A stretch of 64,000 nucleotides of DNA from Clostridium sp. BSD9I1 (GCF_900185645.1 NZ_FYAM01000004.1:308499-372498), one strand, 5' to 3'. Shown: positions 27,641 through 35,652, counted from the stretch's first letter. Made by a program: numbers and translations. The notes: generated from the letters alone by a model not told the origin.

Positions 27641-28711
27641 ATGACTACTGAAAATAAAGAAGGCGGTAAGGGCCTTGGAGTATTTGAAAGATATCTTACT
27701 ATTTGGGTAGCGCTATGCATTGTTGTAGGAATACTTATTGGTAAATTCATGCCAGCGATACCAAATACCCTTAATAAATTTGAATATTATAATGTATCTA
27801 TACCAACGGCTATATTAATATGGCTTATGATATATCCTATGATGCTTAAAATTGATTTTTCCAGCATTGTAAATGCAACAAAGAAACCCAAGGGATTAAT
27901 AGTAACTTGCGTTACTAACTGGCTTATTAAGCCTTTTACAATGTATTTAATAGCAGCATTTTTCTTAAAGGTTGTATTTAAGGCATTTATACCTGAAAAC
28001 TTAGCAACAGAGTATTTGGCAGGGGCAGTGCTTTTAGGAGCAGCACCATGTACCGCAATGGTGTTTGTGTGGAGTTACTTAACTAAAGGAGATCCTGCTT
28101 ATACTTTAGTCCAAGTAGCGGTGAATGACTTAATTATATTAATAGCATTTACTCCAATTGTAGCATTTTTACTTGGAATAAGTGATGTAACAGTTCCTTA
28201 TGGAACATTAATACTATCAACTATATTATTTGTTGTAATACCATTAGTAGCAGGATACTTTACTAGAAAGTCTATAATAACAAACAAGGGTTTAGAATAC
28301 TTTAATGATGTATTCTTGAAAAAGTTTGATAATACTATAATTATAGGATTGTTATTAACTTTAGTTATTATATTCTCTTTCCAAGGAGAAATAATCATAA
28401 ATAATCCATTACACATTCTTTTAATAGCAATACCTTTAACAATTCAAACTTTCTTAATATTTGCAGTTGCTTATGGATGGGCTAAAGCATGGAAACTACC
28501 TCATTCAATTGCTGCACCTGCAGGAATGATTGGAGCAAGTAACTTTTTTGAACTAGCGGTTGCTGTTGCAATATCATTATTTGGATTAAAATCTGGTGCT
28601 GCACTTGCTACGGTTGTAGGTGTTTTGACAGAAGTACCTGTAATGCTTACTCTTGTTAAAATAGCCAATAATACTAGGGGCTGGTTTGATGGCGAAAGTA
28701 CAATACAATAA
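27641..28711 (+). CDS. acr3: Acr3-family arsenite efflux permease
   Basis: 356 residues with about ten transmembrane helices. The hallmark GAAPCTAMVFVWSYLTKGD contains the essential Cys at residue 137, and the GASNFFELAVAVAI helix has the conserved glutamate. Acr3 exports As(OH)3 (and sometimes Sb) using the membrane potential or proton gradient. The ATG has GGAGGATT upstream. It closes the arsR-arsC-acr3 group; a 14-bp stem hairpin follows, 170 bp before hgcA. Confidence 0.95.
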   Translation: MTTENKEGGKGLGVFERYLTIWVALCIVVGILIGKFMPAIPNTLNKFEYYNVSIPTAILIWLMIYPMMLKIDFSSIVNATKKPKGLIVTCVTNWLIKPFTMYLIAAFFLKVVFKAFIPENLATEYLAGAVLLGAAPCTAMVFVWSYLTKGDPAYTLVQVAVNDLIILIAFTPIVAFLLGISDVTVPYGTLILSTILFVVIPLVAGYFTRKSIITNKGLEYFNDVFLKKFDNTIIIGLLLTLVIIFSFQGEIIINNPLHILLIAIPLTIQTFLIFAVAYGWAKAWKLPHSIAAPAGMIGASNFFELAVAVAISLFGLKSGAALATVVGVLTEVPVMLTLVKIANNTRGWFDGESTIQ

Positions 28712-28736
28712 AATATAATTATTATTTCATTATAAA

Positions 28737-28781
28737 TTACTAATAAAACTTTCTGTTTGCTATCAGGAGTTTTATTAGTAA
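28737..28781 (+). terminator. Hairpin after acr3
   Basis: TTACTAATAAAACT pairs with AGTTTTATTAGTAA (14 of 14) across a 17-nt loop. There is no T-run behind it, so termination may be partial and some read-through into hgcA is possible. Confidence 0.55.
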
Positions 28782-28808
28782 TGATAATTTCACGTTAATA
28801 AGGCTAGG

Positions 28809-28828
28809 AATATATAAAGGTATATATT
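28809..28828 (+). promoter_or_regulatory. Palindrome upstream of hgcA
   Basis: AATATATA-AAGG-TATATATT is a perfect 8+8 dyad 56 bp before hgcA. It resembles an ArsR-type operator in size and base content, but AT-rich dyads arise easily in this genome, so the assignment is tentative. Confidence 0.3.
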
Positions 28829-28883
28829 AAATATATATAAATGAAAGTAACAATAAATAATTTGTGTAATAAGGTGAAATAAC

Positions 28884-29921
28884 ATGTTAAAAGCAAAGTC
28901 AATAAAAGGCATAAGAACTTGCAGCTGTAAAAATGAAATTAAGATTACTAAAGTATCATCTGAGCTAACTTCTAGTGACATTATTGGTGCATGGAAGGCT
29001 AGATGGGGAATTAAAAGAATGAATTTTAAGGTAAGTCCAGGATTATATAGTATAGGAATTCCAGATAATAACTCCCCTGTATTTGTAACGGCTAATTATA
29101 AAATGAGTTTTGATTGTTTAAGAAAAGAATTAAAGTATATAAATGCTTATATACTTGTACTTGATACAAAGGGAATCAACGTATGGTGTGCAGCATCAAA
29201 GGGCACATTTAGCACAAATGAGCTAGTTAGTCGTATAAATAAGGTGAATTTATCACAAATCATATCTCATAAAACTCTTATATTACCACAATTAGGGGCA
29301 ACAGGAGTATCAGCTCATGAGGTGCAGAAGAAAAGTGGATTTAAAGTTATTTATGGCCCGGTTAGGGCAGAAGATATACCAGAATTCTTAAATAATGGGC
29401 TTAAATCAACAAAAAAAATGCGTGAAGTAAGATTTAATTTTATAGATAGAATCGTATTAACTCCTGTGGAAATGGTTGGTTCAATGAAAATTTCTTTATA
29501 TATATTTGGAGTAATGTTTTTGCTAAATTTATTGGGGTTAGGTAGTTTTAGTGGTATAGATGCAGTTTCTTACATTGGAGCAGTTTTAGTTGGATGCGTA
29601 GTTGTACCAATGTTTCTGCCTTGGATTCCTGGTAAAGCATTTTCATTAAAGGGATGGCTTATAGGGGCATTATGGGCTGTTGCAGTAATTTTTTTCAGTG
29701 ATTCTCAAAATAATTTAAATTCTAATTTGTTGAAATCCACAGCATATTTATTAATTTTACCATCAGTATCTGCATATTATTCAATGAATTTTACGGGGGC
29801 TTCAACCTATACTTCATTTTCTGGAGTTTTAAAAGAAATGAGGATAGCTGTTCCATTTATATTAATTACGGTAGTTATGGGAATCATTACATTACTAGTT
29901 GGTAACTTTATAATCATCTAA
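28884..29921 (+). CDS. hgcA: HgcA-type corrinoid protein (mercury methylation), variant cap helix
   Basis: 345 residues. The N-terminal half (about 1-190) is a corrinoid iron-sulfur-protein-like domain with the cap-helix motif NVWCAASKGTFST at 99-111; Cys102 is the expected lower cobalt ligand. The standard motif is N(V/I)WCA(A/G)GK, so the Gly before Lys is Ser105 here. Further matches to HgcA are LPQLGATGVSAHEV (134-147) and YGPVRAEDIPEFL (157-169). Five transmembrane helices follow (about 203-222, 226-248, 257-272, 284-302, 321-341), as HgcA requires. The protein passes a methyl group from corrinoid to Hg(II). It is followed directly by hgcB and lies among arsenic genes. Whether the variant motif still methylates mercury is open. 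Confidence 0.9.
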   Translation: MLKAKSIKGIRTCSCKNEIKITKVSSELTSSDIIGAWKARWGIKRMNFKVSPGLYSIGIPDNNSPVFVTANYKMSFDCLRKELKYINAYILVLDTKGINVWCAASKGTFSTNELVSRINKVNLSQIISHKTLILPQLGATGVSAHEVQKKSGFKVIYGPVRAEDIPEFLNNGLKSTKKMREVRFNFIDRIVLTPVEMVGSMKISLYIFGVMFLLNLLGLGSFSGIDAVSYIGAVLVGCVVVPMFLPWIPGKAFSLKGWLIGALWAVAVIFFSDSQNNLNSNLLKSTAYLLILPSVSAYYSMNFTGASTYTSFSGVLKEMRIAVPFILITVVMGIITLLVGNFIII

Positions 29922-29941
29922 TGGTAGAGGGAGAAAAAATT

Positions 29942-30238
29942 ATGAAGAATAAGTATTTAAGGAATGTTGCAACTCTAAAACTTTATGAAGAAAAGTGTAC
30001 TGGTTGTGGTATGTGCTTAAATGTATGTCCCCATGATGTATTTGAAATAAGAGAGAGAAAGTCTCACATAATAGATAAGGATTCTTGCATGGAATGTGGT
30101 GCTTGTGCAAAGAATTGTGGATTTTCAGCTATTGAAGTAGATAGTGGAGTAGGTTGTGCTTATGCAATAATTGTTGGCAAGCTCACTGGAACTGAACCTA
30201 ATTGTGGATGTTCAGGTGAAAACCAAGGATGTTGTTGA
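29942..30238 (+). CDS. hgcB: HgcB-type 2[4Fe-4S] ferredoxin (mercury methylation partner)
   Basis: 98 residues from ATG 29942, after GAGGGAG; an ATG at 29921 overlapping the hgcA stop is less likely. Two cluster motifs: Cys19-22-25-29 (CTGCGMCLNVCP) and Cys49-52-55-59 (CMECGACAKNC). CMECGA is the diagnostic HgcB string. The further HgcB-specific features are also present: the lone Cys72 in GVGCAYAI and a C-terminal vicinal pair Cys97-Cys98 (QGCC), plus an extra Cys88 and Cys90. HgcB supplies electrons to reduce the HgcA cobalt and may bind Hg. Together with hgcA it completes the two-gene methylation pair. Confidence 0.93.
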   Translation: MKNKYLRNVATLKLYEEKCTGCGMCLNVCPHDVFEIRERKSHIIDKDSCMECGACAKNCGFSAIEVDSGVGCAYAIIVGKLTGTEPNCGCSGENQGCC

Positions 30239-30480
30239 AATATGGTGAATTATACAAAATGAGGTAATGGTATAGAAAGAAGGTCATTAAAGAAGCAGCT
30301 GAATAATCCACGGCTTCTTCAAGTTTTTGAAGTATCTTCTTCATCCTATATCTTTTCTGGTAATAAGTAATTCCTTTATATAAGAAGATCTTCAGGCATA
30401 AGTTTAGCTTCATAAGGATAACTAGTTCCCCATAAGGACATCTGGTAGGAGACACGTTTTCTAAATCTTTCTATTCTTAT
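30198..30480 (-). pseudogene. Possible frameshifted gene remnant downstream of hgcB
   Basis: On the minus strand one frame reads IERFRKRVSYQMSLWGTSYP and then EAKLMPEDLL before a stop; shifting frame continues as YKGITYYQKRYRMKKI and LQKLEEAVDYSAASLM. The two stretches look like one protein broken by a frameshift. There is no start codon with a ribosome binding site, and I do not recognise the family. It may be the tail of a lost accessory gene. Confidence 0.25.
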
Positions 30481-30828
30481 TTGTGCAGTTATTTCACATT
30501 ATTTTTGAAATAATAAATTATATAAAGATTAAGTAGTTTTATAATTTATATAACATGAATATTTTAGCTCTAATGAGAGTGAAAAAACAAAAAAATAGAA
30601 GAAAATATAAGATAATAATATATATTTTAAAGAGGTTAGTTAATACTGACCCTTTAATTTTTTTCACTTATAAAAATAATATTGACAAATATGAGAGATA
30701 AGCATATTATGAATATATACTCATATGCGTATATAAGGATTTCAATAAAATTACTTATATGAACACGAAAAGGAACAGAAGATTACATATATTTAGTTTT
30801 CTTTAAGAGATAGAAAGGAGATGTTTGG
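30239..30828. other. 590-bp gap between hgcB and the split permease genes
   Basis: The first part holds a weak hairpin (AAGAAGC with GCTTCTT, 30293-30317) that may end hgcAB and a possible minus-strand remnant. The middle (30480-30660) is AT-rich with nothing I can identify. The last part carries the promoter and operator of the next unit (30682-30735). Confidence 0.6.
30682..30735 (+). promoter_or_regulatory. Promoter with ArsR-type palindrome for the second metal(loid) unit
   Basis: TTGACA (30682-30687) and TATTAT (30705-30710) have a 17-bp spacer. A 22-base imperfect palindrome at 30714-30735, TATATAC then TCATATGC then GTATATA, sits at the likely transcription start. It shares the CATATG core with the palindrome before the first arsR, which suits repression by the ArsR encoded at 31893 or 26776. 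Confidence 0.55.
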
Positions 30829-31314
30829 ATGAGTAACTATATTTTATATGGGATAACAATAGTATTGCTACTTTCTTCTTATTTTAAAGATAAGAAAAAG
30901 ACTAAGATGGCTTTAAAAAAGGCTTGGAAAGCCTTTGAAAATATACTTCCGGAATTTTTAGGTGTAATTATGATTGTAGGTATTCTTCTTGCAATATTGA
31001 ATCCACAGGTTATATCTAGAATTATTGGAAAAGAATCAGGAGTGTTTGGAGTAGTTCTTGCTGCAATAGTTGGGGCTATAACATTAATTCCAGGATTTGT
31101 TGCATTTCCTACAGCAGCTATGCTTTTACAAAATGGTGCTGGTTATATGCAGATAGGAGCTTTTGTATCAACATTAATGATGGTTGGTGTAGTTACAATG
31201 CCAGTTGAAATGAAATACTTTGGTAAGAAGCTTACTATAAGGAGAAATATTTTTGCATTTTTATTTGCATTTATAGTTGCATTTATAATTGGAAAGGTGG
31301 TAGGTGGGATATGA
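30829..31314 (+). CDS. Permease half-protein, ArsP/YraQ-like (first of a pair)
   Basis: 161 residues with about four to five hydrophobic helices. The segment GAITLIPGFVAFPTAAMLLQNGAGY (near 85-110) is a conserved permease signature of small half-size DUF318/PF03773-like membrane proteins. It overlaps the next gene by four bases (ATGA), and the two are about the size of one full permease together, so they probably form a heterodimer. Such pairs occur in arsenic or metal clusters; the exported species is unknown. The start follows AAAGGAGATG. Confidence 0.75.
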   Translation: MSNYILYGITIVLLLSSYFKDKKKTKMALKKAWKAFENILPEFLGVIMIVGILLAILNPQVISRIIGKESGVFGVVLAAIVGAITLIPGFVAFPTAAMLLQNGAGYMQIGAFVSTLMMVGVVTMPVEMKYFGKKLTIRRNIFAFLFAFIVAFIIGKVVGGI

Positions 31315-31847
31315 AGAAACTTATTAAGAGATATAAATTCTTTTTATTTACTATCATTGTAACTTTAATTATAACAATAATTAATTTAGATACAGGATTA
31401 GAATCTTTAAATATTGCTGCCTACAGCTTTAAAGAAATGGCTATGGTTATTCCACCTGTTTTTCTACTACTTGGGCTATTAGATGTTTGGGTTCCTAGAG
31501 AAACTATGATCAAATATATGGGTGAGAAGTCAGGTGTAAAAGGAGTTATATTAGCTATAGTTTTAGGCTCAGCTGCTGCAGGACCGCTATATGGAGCTTT
31601 TCCTATCGCAGCAGTATTTATGAAAAAAGGAGTTAAGTTTAGTAATATTCTTATATTCATTGGAGCATGGTCAACTACAAAAATCCCAATGTTTTTATTT
31701 GAAATGTCCGCTTTGGGAGCTAAATTTGCCGTTACCAGACTTGTAATTGATATACCAGGAATTATTATAATTGCTTATATATTAGAACTCATGGTATCTA
31801 AAGAAGAGAAAATAAAGATTTGTAAAAATGCAGAACTTTTAGATTAA
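31311..31847 (+). CDS. Permease half-protein, ArsP/YraQ-like (second of a pair)
   Basis: 178 residues, about five hydrophobic helices. It contains GSAAAGPLYGAFPIAAVFMKKGV and GAWSTTKIPMFLFEMSALG, matching in outline the repeat-like core of the preceding half (GxxxxPxxxAFPxAAxxxxxG). The shared pattern means the pair arose by splitting or duplicating one fold. Translationally coupled to the first half; 45 bp before the second arsR. Confidence 0.75.
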   Translation: MKKLIKRYKFFLFTIIVTLIITIINLDTGLESLNIAAYSFKEMAMVIPPVFLLLGLLDVWVPRETMIKYMGEKSGVKGVILAIVLGSAAAGPLYGAFPIAAVFMKKGVKFSNILIFIGAWSTTKIPMFLFEMSALGAKFAVTRLVIDIPGIIIIAYILELMVSKEEKIKICKNAELLD

Positions 31848-31892
31848 TAAGTTTAAAACAAATTATATCATTTAGAAAGGAATTGAAATACA

Positions 31893-32234
31893 ATGGATAA
31901 ATTAACAGATTTTTTTAAAATGCTTTCAGATGAAACAAGAGTAAGAATACTAGTGCTTTTATATCATAAGAAACTTTGTGTTTGTGAGATATGTGGGGTA
32001 ATGGAGGAGACTCAGCCTAAAATATCAAAGCATCTAGCAAAACTTAGAGATATGGGATTTGTTAAGGATGAAAGAAAAGAGCAGTTTATATATTACTATT
32101 TGAACTTTGATAATAAATTATTTGAAGGAGTCATAAAGGATATTGTTGAGAATATTCAAGAATATGAAACGTTAAAGAAGGATGTTGAAAAGGTTGATAC
32201 CGCTGAAGAGTTTCTTAGTGCATGCAAAAGATAA
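31893..32234 (+). CDS. ArsR-family repressor (second copy)
   Basis: 113 residues. Winged helix FFKMLSDETRVRILVLLYHKKLCVCEICGVMEE with a Cys-x-Cys-x-x-Cys in the sensing helix (one Cys more than the first ArsR), then QPKISKHLAKLRDMGFV as recognition helix and wing. It should sense a soft metal or metalloid, organic or inorganic, and is likely to act on the palindrome at 30714-30735 upstream of the permease pair. It is in one direction with the permeases before and after it. Confidence 0.9.
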   Translation: MDKLTDFFKMLSDETRVRILVLLYHKKLCVCEICGVMEETQPKISKHLAKLRDMGFVKDERKEQFIYYYLNFDNKLFEGVIKDIVENIQEYETLKKDVEKVDTAEEFLSACKR

Positions 32235-32291
32235 TTAAGCGCACATAATAATTGTAATTTTAAAATAATAAGGAATTGGAGGATAAATTTA

Positions 32292-33308
32292 ATGAATTTA
32301 ATAACTGGATTATTTGGTTTTCTTAATGATCAAATACTAAAGATGACATGGCTTTCAGAACTTATAAGGTTACTTGTTGAAGATGTATTTGGATTATCAA
32401 TTAAGGAAAGATTAGGAGGAAGTATACACTTCTTCATATATGACACTATAAAGATTTTTATATTATTATCACTATTGATATTTATAATTTCTTATATTCA
32501 AAGTTACTTTCCACCTGAGAGGACAAAGAAAATACTTGGAAATATTAAAGGGGTAAAGGGAAATATATTAGGAGCATTGCTTGGAACTATTACTCCATTT
32601 TGCAGTTGTTCTAGTATTCCTATATTTATAGGATTTACCTCAGCAGGACTTCCACTTGGAATAACATTTTCATTTTTAATATCATCTCCACTTGTAGATA
32701 TAGGTTCTTTACTGATATTAATGTCATTCTTTGGTGCTAAAGTTGCAATAGCTTATGTTGTGGTAGGGCTAATACTAGCTGTTATAGGTGGAACAATTAT
32801 TGATAAGTTAGGTCTTGAAGATGAAATACAGGGATATGTTCGCGAGATAGAAAGTGTGGATGGTGAAATAATTGAAATGACTCGTGAAGAAAGAATATCT
32901 TATTCAAAGGAGCAAGTTAAAGATATATTTAGGAAGGTATGGTTGTATGTACTAATTGGAGTTGGTATAGGAGCGGCAATTCATAACTGGGTACCACAAT
33001 CCGTTGTGGAAAGGGTAATAGGAAATAAAAATCCGTTTTCAGTATTACTTGCTACAGGTATAGGAATACCAATGTATGCTGATATTTTTGGTACGCTACC
33101 AATAGCAGAAGCACTATTTGGGAAAGGTGTAGGAATTGGTACAGTATTATCCTTTATGATGGCTGTAACTGCACTTTCATTACCATCAATGATAATGCTT
33201 AGCAAAGTTGTAAAACCTAAGCTTTTAGGAATATTTATAGCTATAGTTTCTATAGGTATCATTATTATAGGATATTCATTTAATGCATTTTCATATATGT
33301 TTATGTAA
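32292..33308 (+). CDS. ArsP/YraQ-type permease (organometal export candidate)
   Basis: 338 residues with about eight transmembrane helices in two halves joined by a charged loop (about 180-215). The PF03773 hallmark TPFCSCSSIPIFIGFTSAGLP contains the Cys-x-Cys motif in a membrane segment, repeated weakly in the second half as GIGIPMYADIFGTLPIAEAL. Members such as ArsP export trivalent organoarsenicals; others have no known substrate. Placed after an ArsR and before a ferredoxin and a mini-thioredoxin, and 2 kb from hgcAB, it is a candidate exporter for methylated or thiol-bound metals. That substrate is inference. GGAGGA precedes the start. Confidence 0.85.
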   Translation: MNLITGLFGFLNDQILKMTWLSELIRLLVEDVFGLSIKERLGGSIHFFIYDTIKIFILLSLLIFIISYIQSYFPPERTKKILGNIKGVKGNILGALLGTITPFCSCSSIPIFIGFTSAGLPLGITFSFLISSPLVDIGSLLILMSFFGAKVAIAYVVVGLILAVIGGTIIDKLGLEDEIQGYVREIESVDGEIIEMTREERISYSKEQVKDIFRKVWLYVLIGVGIGAAIHNWVPQSVVERVIGNKNPFSVLLATGIGIPMYADIFGTLPIAEALFGKGVGIGTVLSFMMAVTALSLPSMIMLSKVVKPKLLGIFIAIVSIGIIIIGYSFNAFSYMFM

Positions 33309-33388
33309 GTAAAATTATATTATCATTATTGAATAATTATAATATATTAAGTATAACTTTAAATTCAAAATATTGGGAGAGATTGGAT

Positions 33389-33601
33389 ATGTCAAAAAAC
33401 TGGTATCCAGTAATTAATTATGAAACCTGCATAGAGTGCAAAGCTTGCATTAATAAATGTACTCATGGAGTTTATGACAAAAGTGAAGAAAAACCTGTGG
33501 TAATTTACACAGAAGGTTGTCTTGAAGGATGTAGAGGATGTCAAACTCTTTGCCCATCAGGAGCAATTGAATATGTAGGAGACACTGGAGCTAATTCATA
33601 A
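33389..33601 (+). CDS. Small 4Fe-4S ferredoxin-like protein, probably truncated before a Cys-rich tail
   Basis: 70 residues from ATG 33389, after GGGAGA; an upstream in-frame start at 33329 lacks a ribosome binding site. Cluster motif one is CIECKACINKC; the second is spaced unusually as CLEGCRGCQTLCP, so two clusters with a shifted ligand pattern are likely. The stop TAA at 33599 is followed in the same frame by nine codons reading GCNCGCSCS and then TAG (33602-33631), a cysteine-rich tail that looks like the natural C-terminus. It lies between the ArsP-type permease and a mini-thioredoxin. Confidence 0.8.
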   Translation: MSKNWYPVINYETCIECKACINKCTHGVYDKSEEKPVVIYTEGCLEGCRGCQTLCPSGAIEYVGDTGANS

Positions 33602-33741
33602 GGATGTAATTGTGGTTGTAGCTGTTCTTAGTTAAAGTTTTAGTGATTAGCGAGTTAAACTTGTTTTATTAGTATAAAATAGGGATAATAAATTTAAATT
33701 ATATAAATAAGGATAAACTAAAATTAAGGGAGGAATTTATT

Positions 33742-33969
33742 ATGAATATTAAAATTTTAGGAACAGGATGTACTAATTGTAAGAAGTTAGAGGAGAATGC
33801 AAGAAAGGCAGTAGAAGAATTGAGATTAGATGCTACTATTGAAAAGGTAACTGAAATTAAAGATATTATGAAATATGGAGTAATGAAAACTCCTGCACTT
33901 GTAGTAGATGAAAAGGTGAAAATTATGGGAAGAGTTGCAACATCTGATGAAATAAAAAAATACCTATAA
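33742..33969 (+). CDS. TM0996/MTH895-type mini-thioredoxin (redox-active disulfide protein)
   Basis: 75 residues, about the size of a glutaredoxin. The active site is GTGCTNCKKLEENA with Cys-Thr-Asn-Cys, and the cis-Pro loop is MKTPALVVDEK. This small thioredoxin group is regularly encoded beside ArsP/YraQ-type permeases and ArsR regulators, where it may reduce or carry thiol-reactive metals. The start follows GGGAGGAA. A weak hairpin (AGCCCC / GGGGC) follows at 33979-33996. Confidence 0.9.
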   Translation: MNIKILGTGCTNCKKLEENARKAVEELRLDATIEKVTEIKDIMKYGVMKTPALVVDEKVKIMGRVATSDEIKKYL

Positions 33970-34057
33970 TTACTAAAGAGCCCCTTAATATGGGGCCTAT
34001 TATATAAGAATAATATCATAATATCTTAATATAACGATATGGGGATGGAATAGTAAA

Positions 34058-35236
34058 ATGAATAATAAAAGTAGGAATACTATGATAATGACGTTAAGTA
34101 TAATGGCATTCTTTGCAAATGGAGATAACTATGCAGTCGCTCCATTGCTGATAAACATTACAAAGGATTTAAATATAGGAATAAGTAATGCAGCAGCATC
34201 AGTAACAGCGTATATGTTAACTTTTGGACTATTTACAATTATATTTGGTCCATTAGGAGATAGATATGGTAAAACTAAGATAATTAATATTGCAGCTTTT
34301 GGTACTGCTATATTTAGTATGCTTGGGGCATTTGCTTTTAACTTACCTTCATTAATATTTTTTAGAGCTATGAACGGTGCTTTTGGAGCAGGTATATTTC
34401 CAGTTACGATGGCATTAGTTGGGGAAAGTTTTGAAGCAGATAATAGACAAAAGGCTATAGGTAAGGTTATGGGCATGATGTTCTTGGGCGGAGCATCTGC
34501 TACTGCAATAGGAGGAGCATTAGCATACTTTGGTTCGTGGAGAATGGTTTACTTCATTTATGGTTTAGCAGAATTAATACTTGCCATTGTTATGATAAAG
34601 ATATTGCCTAAAAGTCCAGGAGTTATAGAAAAATTGGAATTTACCAGAGTGTATAAAGAAGCTCTTTCTAATAAAAATTTAGTAAGCGTAGTGGGAACTA
34701 TAATGTTGGTGGGATATAGTGTATTTGGAAGTTTTACTTATTCAGGAAAGTTAGTAGAAGGTAGAACAGGATATAATGTTTTTTATGTTGGACTTATATT
34801 AACGTTATTTGGGGTAGCAACAGTGGTAGGTGGGAGAATTGCTCCAAAGTTAAGATTAAAGTTAAAAAATAAGTTTTTATTATTTGCAGGACTATTAGGA
34901 AGCATTTCATTACTTGAGATATCTTATGTAAGTAGTCCTGTTTTAATAGGAATATCACTATTTGGTTTCGGATTAGCATTTGTATCACTTCAATCTACAC
35001 TAGTTTCAACGGCTCAAGAGACTATGCCAAAGTTAAGAGGAACAGCAATGTCTCTTGCATCATTTAATATGTTTGTAGGGGGAGCGATTGGCACTGGTAT
35101 AAATGGTAGAATTATAGAGGCTTCAAGTATAGGAGTAATCTTCTTAATGGCATCAGTAGCAATGCTATTAGTAGCATTTATTTCGTCAACAGTTGTAAAA
35201 AGGATAAATTCTCGTGCAAATCAACTGACAATGTAG
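34058..35236 (+). CDS. MFS transporter (drug or metabolite exporter type)
   Basis: 392 residues with twelve hydrophobic segments. The MFS motif A is visible between helices 2 and 3 as GPLGDRYGKTKI, and motif C-like GASATAIGGALAYFGSWRMVYF lies in helix 5, typical of 12-helix antiporters of the YceL/AraJ kind. It lies between two mini-thioredoxins inside the metal island. The substrate is unknown; by position it may export a metal-thiol or xenobiotic. Confidence 0.85.
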   Translation: MNNKSRNTMIMTLSIMAFFANGDNYAVAPLLINITKDLNIGISNAAASVTAYMLTFGLFTIIFGPLGDRYGKTKIINIAAFGTAIFSMLGAFAFNLPSLIFFRAMNGAFGAGIFPVTMALVGESFEADNRQKAIGKVMGMMFLGGASATAIGGALAYFGSWRMVYFIYGLAELILAIVMIKILPKSPGVIEKLEFTRVYKEALSNKNLVSVVGTIMLVGYSVFGSFTYSGKLVEGRTGYNVFYVGLILTLFGVATVVGGRIAPKLRLKLKNKFLLFAGLLGSISLLEISYVSSPVLIGISLFGFGLAFVSLQSTLVSTAQETMPKLRGTAMSLASFNMFVGGAIGTGINGRIIEASSIGVIFLMASVAMLLVAFISSTVVKRINSRANQLTM

Positions 35237-35321
35237 TTATATATTAATGAAGTTTTGTAACCAATATAAAATTTTTATAATACATTAGTATTATAAAAGG
35301 CTATTATGGAGGTACTAGACA

Positions 35322-35561
35322 TTGATTATAAAGATACTTGGTAGTGGATGCTCAAATTGTAAAAGACTTGAGGAAAATGCTAAAAAAGCACTAAAAGAAT
35401 TAAGAGTCGATGCAAAAATAATTAAAGTAAAAGAGTATAAAGATATAATGTCCTATGGCGTTATGAGAACACCTGCCTTAGTGATAAATGAAAGGGTTGT
35501 AGCTTACGGTAGAGTCTTAACTGTAGGTGAGATTATAGACGTTATTAAAAATTACTGCTAA
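35322..35561 (+). CDS. TM0996-type mini-thioredoxin, second copy
   Basis: 79 residues from TTG 35322, nine bases after GGAGG. It aligns without gaps to the protein at 33742: GSGCSNCKRLEENAKKALKELRVDA against GTGCTNCKKLEENARKAVEELRLDA, and SYGVMRTPALVINERV against KYGVMKTPALVVDEKV. The active-site disulfide is CSNC. The duplication within 1.6 kb, around an MFS gene, suggests the redox role is linked to two different transporters. Confidence 0.88.
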   Translation: MIIKILGSGCSNCKRLEENAKKALKELRVDAKIIKVKEYKDIMSYGVMRTPALVINERVVAYGRVLTVGEIIDVIKNYC

Positions 35562-35652
35562 TAAAATTTCTTTTAATTCAACAATAACTGCAAATAAATC
35601 TCAAAAGCTTGAATAAAATAGTAGTGTTATTATTATTTTATGGGGGAGTATA

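Noticed and set aside
33599..33601. Selenocysteine recoding at the ferredoxin stop
   Set aside because: The codon is TAA, not TGA, and no SECIS-like hairpin follows.
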